The notes beneath the pieces are model-generated. The model did not search any database and was not told the DNA's origin. It saw only the letters and a list, made by a program, of their open reading frames with translations. A DNA stretch of 64,000 bases from Actinomyces qiguomingii (GTDB taxonomy: Bacteria; Actinomycetota; Actinomycetes; Actinomycetales; Actinomycetaceae). Made by a program: the position numbers and the translations under genes. The stretch covers positions 1,364,001 to 1,428,000 of the forward strand of contig NZ_CP025228.1 of assembly GCF_004102025.1 (NCBI RefSeq), given 5' to 3'. Positions 1-7,681 of the stretch are shown here, in pieces (positions within the stretch are counted from its first letter, which is position 1; every line of letters starts with the position of its first letter).

Positions 1-1
1 T

Positions 2-763
2 GAAGTGACCGCTACACCCGTGGGCTTCTCGCAGCTGGAAGACGACCAGGTGCTGATAGGCTCGACCGCCGCCTCGCGACTCGGCATCGGTCCCCTTGAG
101 GCCTCGCCGACCCTGTGGGTTGCCGGGCGGCCCTACGAAATCGCCGGTGTTGTCACATCGGCGGGAATGCGGCCAGAACTCACCGACGGGATCGTCTTGA
201 CCCAGGCGCGTGCCCGTGACATAGGCGAAGTAGAATCCACCGGTGTAGAGATCCAGGTGCGAGCGGGAGCTGCTGGGCAGGTGGCCCGGGTTGCCGCCGT
301 TGCCTGGTCTCCCGAGTATGCCGACGCCGTCACCACCGATGCGCCGCCCGATCCCTCCTCTCTGCGCGAAAGTATCGAGCCTTCCGTCAATACGGTGCTG
401 TTGACTCTCACCGCAGTGGCCACTGTTGTGGGGGTGGCGGTGCTGTCCAACGCCATGACCTCCGCAGTTCAGGCACGCACTGGTGAATTGGCGCTGCGCC
501 GGGCCATGGGAGCGCGGCCCAGGAACCTGCGCCGGCTGGTCAGCCTGGAGAGTCTGCTGATCGGCATCACCGGTGGCATGATCGGTGCTGTGGGCTCTGT
601 TGTGGCGCTTCTAATAGTGGCCATCACCCAGCAATGGCAGCCGGTCATAGATCTGCGGATGCTGCCTCTGGGCATCGTCCTGGGAATCGCCAATGGGTTG
701 CTGTCGTCTCTGTGGGCCGCGCATCGGGCCGGGCGCATCCAACCCGCTCAGGCTCTGCGCTAG
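2..763 (+). CDS. MacB/FtsX-type ABC transporter permease, C-terminal part (5' end outside window)
   Basis: The reading frame is open to the left edge, so the N-terminus is missing. The visible part starts in an extracytoplasmic MacB-like core domain. It continues into an FtsX-type membrane domain with three hydrophobic segments, at about residues 129-150, 184-207 and 217-238 counted from the GTG at 5. Between them lies the cytoplasmic motif ELALRRAMGA (161-170), and the protein ends in PAQALR. Both motifs are typical of the last half of MacB-family permeases. The family exports peptides or lipids, or drives outer-surface mechanotransmission, together with an ATPase; that ATPase gene would lie to the left. 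A small peptide ORF and a two-component system follow, which fits a peptide export or immunity role, but that is inference. Confidence 0.85.
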   Translation, partial: EVTATPVGFSQLEDDQVLIGSTAASRLGIGPLEASPTLWVAGRPYEIAGVVTSAGMRPELTDGIVLTQARARDIGEVESTGVEIQVRAGAAGQVARVAAVAWSPEYADAVTTDAPPDPSSLRESIEPSVNTVLLTLTAVATVVGVAVLSNAMTSAVQARTGELALRRAMGARPRNLRRLVSLESLLIGITGGMIGAVGSVVALLIVAITQQWQPVIDLRMLPLGIVLGIANGLLSSLWAAHRAGRIQPAQALR

Positions 764-874
764 CGCCATCCGTGCCATCTGTTCAGGCGGGGAGGACCAG
801 GCCGCGTGTCGGCCTTGGCGACTAAGGTACTCTGGTGCCAGGTGTCGGCAGCGAAAGGGGGATGGGGACACAGA

Positions 875-1009
875 ATGAAGACGTTTGCGGCGGCGGTTCT
901 CGTACTCTCACTGATGGGAGGAACTCCGGTCCAGTTAGAAACCCAATACCATCTGCCAATGCGGGGAACTCCGGTTTTCTGTCGGATACTCCCATGGCTA
1001 TGCAGGTAG
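875..1009 (+). CDS. Candidate small secreted peptide with Cys-x6-Cys tail (44 aa)
   Basis: This short ORF opens with ATG at 875, about 10 nt after the purine-rich AAAGGGGGA at 855-863. Residues 1-14 form a signal-like segment (MKT then a hydrophobic A/V/L run), followed by Gly-Gly at 15-16. The rest is short and ends in CRILPWLC plus Arg, so Cys36 and Cys43 could close an eight-residue hydrophobic ring. The motif M-x-G-T-P-V occurs twice, 45 nt apart (914 and 959). The stop at 1007-1009 lies 11 nt before the preferred kinase start, suggesting coupled expression. Small exported peptides next to a sensor kinase and a MacB-type permease are a recurring arrangement for pheromones and bacteriocins. 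No known family was recognised. The alternative is that this is untranslated leader or a spurious frame. Confidence 0.4.
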   Translation: MKTFAAAVLVLSLMGGTPVQLETQYHLPMRGTPVFCRILPWLCR

Positions 1010-1020
1010 CTGTACGCGCA

Positions 1021-2151
1021 ATGCGATCGTTCCTTACTACGCTGCCCGGGCGGTTCTGGGTTTTTACGGTGGTGGCGGCTGTTCTCCTAGGGGTCGATAT
1101 CGTTTCCGTCTTCTCCGGGACAGGGCCGACGGGGGCGATATGGAGCTCGATTGTAGTGGCCGCTCTGGGAGTGTTGGCAGGACTCTCGCCGGGAGTTGGT
1201 GGGGGCCTAGTCATCGCCGCGTGCGCACTGGTTCACATTTTGCCCGAGCAGATTGCGCTGTCGGGGGCTGCGCTCGTATTGGCTTATTTCGTCCTGGTGA
1301 TGTGGGTCGCCAAGGGCTGGTATTTGAGATTCATCGCAGGTGTTGCGGTTGAGCAAGGGGCTCTATGGGGGGAATACCCCAGTACCTCGGCGTTCATTGA
1401 GAGCACGGCGGTAGTCGTCCTGCTTTGCAGCGCAGCAGGTTACCTCATAGGTGAGTACCAGTGCCGTGAGGAGAAGCTTGCTCAACGGGTGCATGTCCTG
1501 GAGGTGGAAAGCCAACTCGCCGAATCCAGGATTCGTGCTGCACTCGGCGCTGATCTGCATGACACGGTTGCGACCGACCTTACACACATCATTCTGCGCT
1601 GTCAGATTGCCGGCAGCGGGCAGCAGGAGGCCGCGGCCGTATTGGCTGGGATCGAGCAGGATGTCCGTGCGGCGCTGCAGCGCGTCCGCTCGGTGGTCGC
1701 GGTGCTGCGACCTACAGTCGACGAGACTCCAGCCTCATGGAAGGTGCAGGAGGTTGCGCATGAATGTGCCGACATGTTGCGCACGCGCGGCTTCGATGTC
1801 GATGCCGAGATAGAGGGTGCTGACGGAGAGTGCCAACCCGATACTGTCCACGGCGAGCTACTCGGGCTGGTGTTACGCGAGGCCGCGGTCAATGTCCTCA
1901 AATACGCGGCGCACAAGGGAGAGGTGAGTATTACCGTGAGTCTGGGGAAGGAGGGTGACGGGGTTACGGTGTCATCTGCTCTTCCGGATGCATGCGATCG
2001 GGTTGAGGGCTCTCATGTGCCCGTACTTCGCGGCGGGCAGGGGCTGGATATCATGCGTGACCGAATTCAGTCCGGTGGTGGTGAGCTCCATGTGGGTCCC
2101 GTAGGATCGCGTTGGGTCGTGACCTGTATTCTCCCGCCAAGGAAGGAGTGA
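1021..2151 (+). CDS. Sensor histidine kinase, NarL/DesK-type (HisKA_3)
   Basis: With the ATG at 1021 the protein is 376 aa. Hydrophobic segments between residues 10 and 145 form an integral membrane sensor without a large extracellular domain. The phosphoacceptor is His180 in DLHDTVATDL, the HisKA_3 pattern. The ATP-binding domain shows an N-box with Asn291 (REAAVNVLKYA) and a G-box at about 340 (RGGQGLDIMRDR). The same frame is open back to 835, but that extension reads as low-plausibility sequence and overlaps the small peptide ORF at 875-1009. ATG 994 is an alternative start. AGGTAG, about 11 nt upstream, supports 1021. The stop is immediately followed by the response regulator, so the two form an operon. 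The signal is unknown; the adjacent peptide is a candidate. Confidence 0.9.
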   Translation: MRSFLTTLPGRFWVFTVVAAVLLGVDIVSVFSGTGPTGAIWSSIVVAALGVLAGLSPGVGGGLVIAACALVHILPEQIALSGAALVLAYFVLVMWVAKGWYLRFIAGVAVEQGALWGEYPSTSAFIESTAVVVLLCSAAGYLIGEYQCREEKLAQRVHVLEVESQLAESRIRAALGADLHDTVATDLTHIILRCQIAGSGQQEAAAVLAGIEQDVRAALQRVRSVVAVLRPTVDETPASWKVQEVAHECADMLRTRGFDVDAEIEGADGECQPDTVHGELLGLVLREAAVNVLKYAAHKGEVSITVSLGKEGDGVTVSSALPDACDRVEGSHVPVLRGGQGLDIMRDRIQSGGGELHVGPVGSRWVVTCILPPRKE

Positions 2152-2154
2152 GAG

Positions 2155-2856
2155 GTGCACACGATGGTGCAAGGGTGTGGCACTGGCGCTGTCCGTGTCC
2201 TGCTGGTGGACGACGACGAATCACTGCGGTCGGACCTGGTTGCGCTCTTGTCTCGGGAGCCACGCATTGCCATGGTGGGGGCGTGCGCCAGCGGCGCGCA
2301 GGCCATGGTGACACTTGAAAGCCAGGAGGTGGATGTGCTGCTCCTGGACTACGCGATGCCGGAGATGAGCGGCGTGGAGGCCGCGCGTGTCATAGCTGGT
2401 CGATTTCCGGATGTGCGTATCGTCATGCTGACGGCATTCGAATACCCCGAGAGTCTGGGGCGGGCCTTGCTGGAGAGGGTTGATGGGTTCTTGACCAAGG
2501 ACCTTCCCGCCTCGACGATCGTGAGTGCTGTGATCGCGGCAGCAGCGGGGAAACGGGTGCTGGCGCCGGCTGCTACTGAGCGGTTGGTCGATAGCTACCG
2601 CAGGCAGGAGGCGGAACGGCAACAGGCGCAGTCCTTCTATGCTCGCATCGAAGGCCTCGACCCGCGCCTGCGTCCGGTATTCGATGGGATTGTGGCAGGG
2701 GTGACGAACCGCGTGATCGCGCGGCACACAGGTTTGTCAGAGGCCTCCGTGCGGACCTACGCCTCCCAGGTGTTGGCCGCCTTCGAATGCGGCTCGCGCA
2801 CCCAATTGGCCGTGCTCGCTGCCCGCGCGCGGTATTACCCAGATAGTCGGCGCTGA
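2155..2856 (+). CDS. Response regulator, NarL/LuxR family
   Basis: This 233-aa protein has an N-terminal receiver domain with the acidic pair at residues 19-21 (VDDDES), the phosphoacceptor Asp65 (LLLDYAMPEMSG) and a conserved Lys in FLTKD. A linker leads to a C-terminal LuxR-type helix-turn-helix at about 165-225 (NRVIARHTGLSEASVRTYAS). GTG 2155 follows AAGGAAGGAG at 2139-2148, and the gene starts 3 nt after the kinase stop. ATG 2164 is an alternative start. It is the cognate partner of the kinase at 1021-2151 and should act as a DNA-binding transcription factor. Targets cannot be read from the sequence; the upstream peptide/permease genes are plausible by analogy. Confidence 0.93.
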   Translation: MHTMVQGCGTGAVRVLLVDDDESLRSDLVALLSREPRIAMVGACASGAQAMVTLESQEVDVLLLDYAMPEMSGVEAARVIAGRFPDVRIVMLTAFEYPESLGRALLERVDGFLTKDLPASTIVSAVIAAAAGKRVLAPAATERLVDSYRRQEAERQQAQSFYARIEGLDPRLRPVFDGIVAGVTNRVIARHTGLSEASVRTYASQVLAAFECGSRTQLAVLAARARYYPDSRR

Positions 2857-3178
2857 GTCGCAGATTCTCGGCAGGGGGGGATCCTCTGGCGGGCGACTTA
2901 CGTCTCCTCCGCCGTCCTTTGCCCTTGCTCGGTCTTGGCCCGAGGAGTCCGAAACGGTTCTGCAATCCCCGCACTCATACGGTGGAAGGGGCGGAGTACC
3001 GCGCGAAAGCCGGAGAGTACATGGCTGTAATTACGCCGGTGCGATTATGGCATGGGGCACAAAGGGGTGGACTGAAGGCGGGTGAGCGGTAAGGTGCATC
3101 ATGAATCACATGAGTCACACGCGTCCCAATGTGCACATGTAGAAGGTGGCTCGTTGACCGTGCACTGAAAGGAATCCC
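2857..3178. other. Intergenic region, 322 bp, no gene recognised
   Basis: The region lies between the response regulator and the amidase gene. It has a short G-run near 2872 and an amidase ribosome-binding site (GAAAGGAA) just before 3179. No convincing hairpin terminator, promoter or riboswitch was found by eye. Confidence 0.5.
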
Positions 3179-5371
3179 ATGAGAACCCCCCGACTTCTCG
3201 GCTTGAGCGTGGCGATCCCGCTGCTCGCGGCCGGAATCATGCCGGCAACGGCGGTCGCCGATACCGCGGATGAGGCCGCGCCCGTGCAACTCCTTGAGCT
3301 GACCACCTCCGCAGGAGAGGCCACAGACGCCGCAGAGGCGGGACTGGTGCAGACCGCGTCGGCCTCCGTCAGTGGCGGCACCTCTTTTGCGTCGGTGCTC
3401 GTCCCCCAACTGGACGCTTTGGCCCAGGCGTCCGCCGCGGGCGGTGTGGATCCGGAGATAGACGCAGTTCTGCTCACCGAGCCACTGGAGGTGGATGACT
3501 TCCTGGTGGCGGGATTCACCTGGACCGGCGCCGATGACTTGCCGGAAGGACTTGACGTCTATCTGCGGGTGCGCGAGGGCGGCATCTGGTCGGAGTGGTA
3601 CCTCAACGAGGTCAGCGGCGCTGGCAGGGACGATGACACCGGCATCGCCGGCACCGAGGAATTCGTCACCGGCGGCGCCGACGCCGTCCAGGCCAGCGTC
3701 GTCGGCGACGCGGCTCAGCTCCCGACCGATCTTCAGTTGGCCCTGATCCCGGGGCGGCCAGTCGGGGAGGAGGTACTCGACCCCGCCGAACTCGAATCCG
3801 CGGACGCCGAACCCACTGCGGTGGCCACCCCGGAGGAGTCGGAGGACGATCTGACGGGTGGCCTGCTAACACCCGCCCCCGAGTCCGCCACACAATCGGC
3901 TGACGACCCGGCTGCGCCGGCGCAGGAGCCCGAGCCGCTCCAGACCGACTCCGTCGCAGAGGCCAACGGCACGGGCGGGGGCATGTCGGCAGGCTCGAAC
4001 CTGCCCGCCGCGCTGGCGGCCACTACCACTGCGGGCGGGCTGCCCGTCCCGGTTATCACCCGCTCGGAATGGGGCGCCAACTCCTCCTACATGACCTGGT
4101 CGCCGTCGTATGCGACCGCAAAACACGTGATTGTCCACCACACCGCCGGGACGAACAACTACAGCTCCGGCCAATCCGCCTCGATCGTGAACGGCATCTA
4201 CTACTACCACGCGGTCACCCTCGGCTGGGGCGACATCGGCTACAACTTCCTGGTGGACAAGTACGGGCAGGTCTTCGAGGGCCGTTACGGATCCACCAGC
4301 GCCGCGGCCGGCAAAATGGTTGTTGGCGGTCACGCCTACGGCGCCAACACCGGCACCATGGGCATCTCCATGATGGGAACCTACACAACGGTGTCGCCCT
4401 CCTCTACCCAGCTGACCAACGTCGGCAAGATGGCGGGCTGGTTCCTGAAGCGGGCCGGGGTCACCAGCGCCACCGGCTCCGCCCCCTTCACCTTCAAGTC
4501 GACCCAGAAGTACAGTGCCGGGCAGACGATCTCACTGCCCGCCATCACCGGACACCGCGACGTCGGCTACACGACCTGCCCGGGAGACATCGGCTACTCC
4601 AAACTGGGACAGATCCGCTCAACCGCACAGAGCCAGATCAACGGCTCGACCGGCAATTCGACGTCATCGCCCAAGGGCACGTCAAGCAGTGCACGCAGCC
4701 ACCAGATTTATCTCAACGACTCCTGGTCCGCCCAGGCGAACAAGACCTTCACCTACACCACCCCGGCGACCGCAGTATTCGCAGGCGATTGGAACGGGGA
4801 CGGGATCGACACCACCGGTGTGCGCAACGGTGCATCGTACGGCTTCCGCAACACCAACACCTCCGGTGCCAGCCTGCGCACATTCGTCTACGGCAGGAAC
4901 ACCGATCAGGTACTCGTGGGCGACTGGGACGGCAACGGCACCGACACGCTCGCCGTGCGCCGCGGCAACACCTATTACTTCAAGAACTCCATGTATGGCG
5001 GCAACGCGGACAAGGTGGTCACCTACGGCACCGCCTCCGATCAGGTCATAGTTGGTGACTGGAACGGCGACGGCAAGGACACCCTGGCGGTGCGGCGAGG
5101 TCGTGAGTATCACATTAAGAACTCGTTGGCGGGTGGCAAGGCGGACCGGGTCGTCACCTACGGCAAACCCACCGACGCCGTGCTGGTTGGTGACTGGAAC
5201 GGTGACGGCAAGGACACCCTGGCGGTGCGCCGCAGCGCGACCTACTACGTGCGCAACTCTCTGACCAGCGGGGTCGCCGACATCGTCCAGACCTACGGTC
5301 GGGCTACGGACCAGACGATCGTGGGCGACTGGAACGGGAACGGCAAGGACACGCTGGGAGTGGTGCGCTGA
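3179..5371 (+). CDS. Secreted N-acetylmuramoyl-L-alanine amidase (PGRP fold) with C-terminal repeats
   Basis: The 730-aa product has a Sec signal peptide (about residues 1-27, ending ATAVA). An acidic Ala/Glu/Pro-rich region follows up to about 285. The amidase_2/PGRP domain spans about 289-485. Its zinc-site signatures are visible: the His pair 320-321 in VHHTAG, His459 in GHRD and Cys467 in TTCPGD. From about residue 525 to the end there are five repeats of 45 residues, each with a D-W-[ND]-G-[DN]-G core resembling FG-GAP/VCBS calcium-binding loops. The family cleaves the amide bond between MurNAc and L-Ala in peptidoglycan. The repeats probably anchor the enzyme to wall polymer or act as a spacer, which is inference. 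AAAGGAA just upstream of ATG 3179 supports the start. The gene appears monocistronic. Confidence 0.93.
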   Translation: MRTPRLLGLSVAIPLLAAGIMPATAVADTADEAAPVQLLELTTSAGEATDAAEAGLVQTASASVSGGTSFASVLVPQLDALAQASAAGGVDPEIDAVLLTEPLEVDDFLVAGFTWTGADDLPEGLDVYLRVREGGIWSEWYLNEVSGAGRDDDTGIAGTEEFVTGGADAVQASVVGDAAQLPTDLQLALIPGRPVGEEVLDPAELESADAEPTAVATPEESEDDLTGGLLTPAPESATQSADDPAAPAQEPEPLQTDSVAEANGTGGGMSAGSNLPAALAATTTAGGLPVPVITRSEWGANSSYMTWSPSYATAKHVIVHHTAGTNNYSSGQSASIVNGIYYYHAVTLGWGDIGYNFLVDKYGQVFEGRYGSTSAAAGKMVVGGHAYGANTGTMGISMMGTYTTVSPSSTQLTNVGKMAGWFLKRAGVTSATGSAPFTFKSTQKYSAGQTISLPAITGHRDVGYTTCPGDIGYSKLGQIRSTAQSQINGSTGNSTSSPKGTSSSARSHQIYLNDSWSAQANKTFTYTTPATAVFAGDWNGDGIDTTGVRNGASYGFRNTNTSGASLRTFVYGRNTDQVLVGDWDGNGTDTLAVRRGNTYYFKNSMYGGNADKVVTYGTASDQVIVGDWNGDGKDTLAVRRGREYHIKNSLAGGKADRVVTYGKPTDAVLVGDWNGDGKDTLAVRRSATYYVRNSLTSGVADIVQTYGRATDQTIVGDWNGNGKDTLGVVR
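4742..5371 (+). repeat. Five in-frame 135-bp repeats (45-aa units) in the amidase C-terminus
   Basis: The core codon for the first Asp of each D-W-[ND]-G unit falls at 4787, 4922, 5057, 5192 and 5327, an exact 135-bp spacing. Units share TLAVRR-, NS- and TYG-type positions. Units 3 and 4 are the most alike at the DNA level, which suggests recent duplication. Confidence 0.9.
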
Positions 5372-5401
5372 ACAGCACGGCCCGACCTCTCGGATGGGCG
5401 C

Positions 5402-5469
5402 GGGCTCACTACGACTTGTAGTCTAGTCGCGGCCCTCGCGCCGTGTCTTGCCCGAGTGGTAGTGAGCCC
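5402..5469. promoter_or_regulatory. 11-bp inverted repeat flanking the leader of the downstream glycosyltransferase
   Basis: GGGCTCACTAC at 5402-5412 is perfectly inverted as GTAGTGAGCCC at 5459-5469, separated by 46 nt. The right arm ends 15 nt before the ATG at 5485. It could be paired operator half-sites or a long RNA hairpin near the start of the polysaccharide gene group. No regulator is identified. Confidence 0.45.
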
Positions 5470-5484
5470 GTGAGAAGGAAGTCG

Positions 5485-6513
5485 ATGAAACTGTTCGTGC
5501 AGGTCCCCTGTCTGAACGAGGAGGGGACACTGGGCATAGTCCTGGACACGATCCCACGCCATATCGACGGCGTGGACGAGATCGAGATCCTGGTCATAGA
5601 CGACGGTTCTACCGACCGCACCGTTCAGGTGGCCCGGGCGCACGGGGTCAAGCACTTCGTGTTCCACGCCCGCAATATGGGGCTGGCCCGTTCCTTCCGC
5701 GACGGCGTGGACTACGCTCTGGCGCACGGCGCCGATATCGTGGTCAACACCGATGGCGACAACCAGTACAAGCAGGAGTACATCGGCGACCTGGTGGCCC
5801 CGGTGGTGCGCGGTGAGGCCGACATCGCCATTGCCGATCGGCAGACCGCCAAGATCGCACACTTCTCCTGGTTCAAGAAGCGCATGCAGCACTTCGGCTC
5901 CCAGGTGGTCAACTACGCGGCCGGCACTCGCCTGCCCGACGCCGCCTCCGGGTTCCGCGCCTACTCCAAGAACGCCCTGCTCAAACTCAACGTGATTACC
6001 CAGTTCTCCTACTGCATGGAGACGATCATCCAGGCGGGCAACAAGCGGCTGCGCATAGCCTCGGTGCCCATCACCACCAACCCCAAGACCCGTGAATCGC
6101 GCCTGTTCAACAACATCTTCCAGCACATGGCGAAGTCAGGGGGAGCGATCACCCGCTCCTACCTGATGTTCAAGCCGCACGTGGTGCTGGGCTGGCTGGC
6201 AGCGTTCTTCGCGATCATTGGGGCCATCCCATTCATCCGCTTCTTCATCCTGTGGTGCCTGGGCACTGCCGGCGGCCACGTCCAGTCCCTGCTGTTCGGC
6301 ACCACCATGCTGGTGGCGGCCCTGCTGTGCGTGGCTCTGCTGGTGATCGCGGATTTGCAGCGCACCAACCGGGTACTGATCGAGGAGACGCTGGAGCGGG
6401 TGAAGAACATCGAGTACGGTCGCGTGGACGATACGCGGATATCCGGCATTCGGGACGCAATCATCAGCGACCGGGCGCCCGGAGGCAGCGATCCCTCTGC
6501 GCGGGAGGCCTGA
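5485..6513 (+). CDS. Family 2 glycosyltransferase with C-terminal membrane segments
   Basis: The 342-aa protein is a GT-A fold family 2 enzyme. It has a nucleotide-sugar site VIDDGSTDR (38-45), the RNMGLARSFRDG region (63-74) and a DxD-like TDGD at 89-92. Two C-terminal hydrophobic segments (about 230-258 and 275-297) anchor it to the membrane, as in dolichyl/undecaprenyl-phosphate sugar transferases. It probably moves a sugar from a nucleotide donor to polyprenyl phosphate; donor and sugar are not determined. The frame is open from 5443, but ATG 5485 follows GAGAAGGAAG and begins the conserved MKLFVQVPCLNEE. The next glycosyltransferase gene starts 5 nt after the stop, so they are likely co-transcribed. 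Confidence 0.9.
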   Translation: MKLFVQVPCLNEEGTLGIVLDTIPRHIDGVDEIEILVIDDGSTDRTVQVARAHGVKHFVFHARNMGLARSFRDGVDYALAHGADIVVNTDGDNQYKQEYIGDLVAPVVRGEADIAIADRQTAKIAHFSWFKKRMQHFGSQVVNYAAGTRLPDAASGFRAYSKNALLKLNVITQFSYCMETIIQAGNKRLRIASVPITTNPKTRESRLFNNIFQHMAKSGGAITRSYLMFKPHVVLGWLAAFFAIIGAIPFIRFFILWCLGTAGGHVQSLLFGTTMLVAALLCVALLVIADLQRTNRVLIEETLERVKNIEYGRVDDTRISGIRDAIISDRAPGGSDPSAREA

Positions 6514-6517
6514 GCAC

Positions 6518-7681
6518 ATGCGCAGAATCCTGGGATTCGGCACTTACGACGTCGCATCGCACCCACGCGTGGAGGTGCTTCTGGAAGGCCTGCGCCGTAC
6601 CCCCGGCAATCAGGTGCTTGAGCTGGATCGGCCGCTGGGGCTTAGCACCGCCGAACGAGTCGCGATGCTCAAGCAGCCATGGCGTCTGCCCGTCCTCGCT
6701 GGGCGGCTGGCTTCACGCTGGTCCCGTTTGGCCGCAGGCAGCCGCCGGTATCGCGGCTCTCACGCCCCCGACGCCCTGCTCGTGGGCTACATGGGTCATT
6801 TTGACGTGCTGCTGGCCCGTGTGCTCTACCCGCGGACGACGATCATTCTGGACCACCTGATCTTCGCCTCCGGCACCGCTCGAGACCGGGGAGAGGGCGG
6901 GAGCAAGGCACGTGTGTTGTCCGTCCTCGATCGCCTGGCTACGCATTGCGCGGATGTGGTGGTCCTGGACACCGCTGAGCACGCCGCCAGGCTGGACGCC
7001 GACATCGCCCACCGCGGGGTGATCGTCCCGGTCGGTGCCCCCGCCTCCTGGTATGCGGCCGGACGTCGCGCCGCCGCGGCGCGCATTGACGACGACGGCC
7101 GCCGGGCGGCGGATCGTCCTCTCACGGTGGTCTTCTTCGGGCTTTTCACCCCGCTTCAGGGGGCTCCGTACATGGCACGCGCCCTGCGCCTGCTCGCCGA
7201 GCGGGGCGCCCCGGTGCGCGTCCTGTTGATTGGCTCGGGGCAGGATCGTGCCGAATGCGAACAGATACTGGCCGGCTGTCCGGCCGAGCGGATGGTTCAG
7301 TGGTGTGACTGGGTGGACTCCGCCGAGTTGCCCCGCGTGGTTGCCGAGCATGATGTCTGTCTCGGCATCGTCGGCACCACCGACAAGGCACTGGACGTGG
7401 TCCCTAACAAGGTATTCCAGGGGCTGGCGGCCGGATGTGCCGTCGTCACCTCCGACACCGTCCCGCAGCGACGCCTGCTCGGCGACGGTGCGGTCCTAGT
7501 GCCACCGGGTGATGCTCGTGCCCTAGCGGACGCCCTGCAGCATCTGGCAACTGATCCGGTGGCGCTACGTGGCGCCCGGGAGCGGGCGAGGACCGCGGCG
7601 GCAGCCTTCGTGCCTGAACGGGCCGTCGCTCCGCTGGTCGCCGCGCTGGAGCACGCGGAAATCGAGGAGGCGAGTCGGTGA
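6518..7681 (+). CDS. Family 4-like (GT-B) glycosyltransferase
   Basis: This 387-aa soluble protein has the GT-B pattern. The C-terminal half shows VVPNKVFQGLAAGCAVVTSD and LVPPGDARALADAL, the donor-binding region of group 1 glycosyltransferases. The N-terminal half (GTYDVASHPRVEVLLEGL) is the acceptor domain. It starts at ATG 6518 after GGGAGGCC, 5 nt beyond the preceding gene, and its end overlaps the next gene by 4 nt (GTGA). It likely adds a sugar to a lipid-linked intermediate of the surface polysaccharide. The linkage and donor are unknown. Confidence 0.87.
   Translation: MRRILGFGTYDVASHPRVEVLLEGLRRTPGNQVLELDRPLGLSTAERVAMLKQPWRLPVLAGRLASRWSRLAAGSRRYRGSHAPDALLVGYMGHFDVLLARVLYPRTTIILDHLIFASGTARDRGEGGSKARVLSVLDRLATHCADVVVLDTAEHAARLDADIAHRGVIVPVGAPASWYAAGRRAAAARIDDDGRRAADRPLTVVFFGLFTPLQGAPYMARALRLLAERGAPVRVLLIGSGQDRAECEQILAGCPAERMVQWCDWVDSAELPRVVAEHDVCLGIVGTTDKALDVVPNKVFQGLAAGCAVVTSDTVPQRRLLGDGAVLVPPGDARALADALQHLATDPVALRGARERARTAAAAFVPERAVAPLVAALEHAEIEEASR

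Noticed and set aside
3020-3091. 23-codon ORF upstream of the amidase gene
   Set aside because: It has a weak ribosome-binding site and no hydrophobic or conserved character. It is most likely chance in the amidase leader.
2857-3178. c-di-AMP (ydaO) type riboswitch before the amidase gene
   Set aside because: Such riboswitches often precede wall hydrolase genes in actinobacteria, but I could not identify the conserved stems or motifs here.
4069-5058. Long open frame of 329 codons inside the amidase gene on the same strand
   Set aside because: It is Arg/His/Gln-rich shadow translation of a GC-rich gene. The amidase frame has clear domains and repeats.
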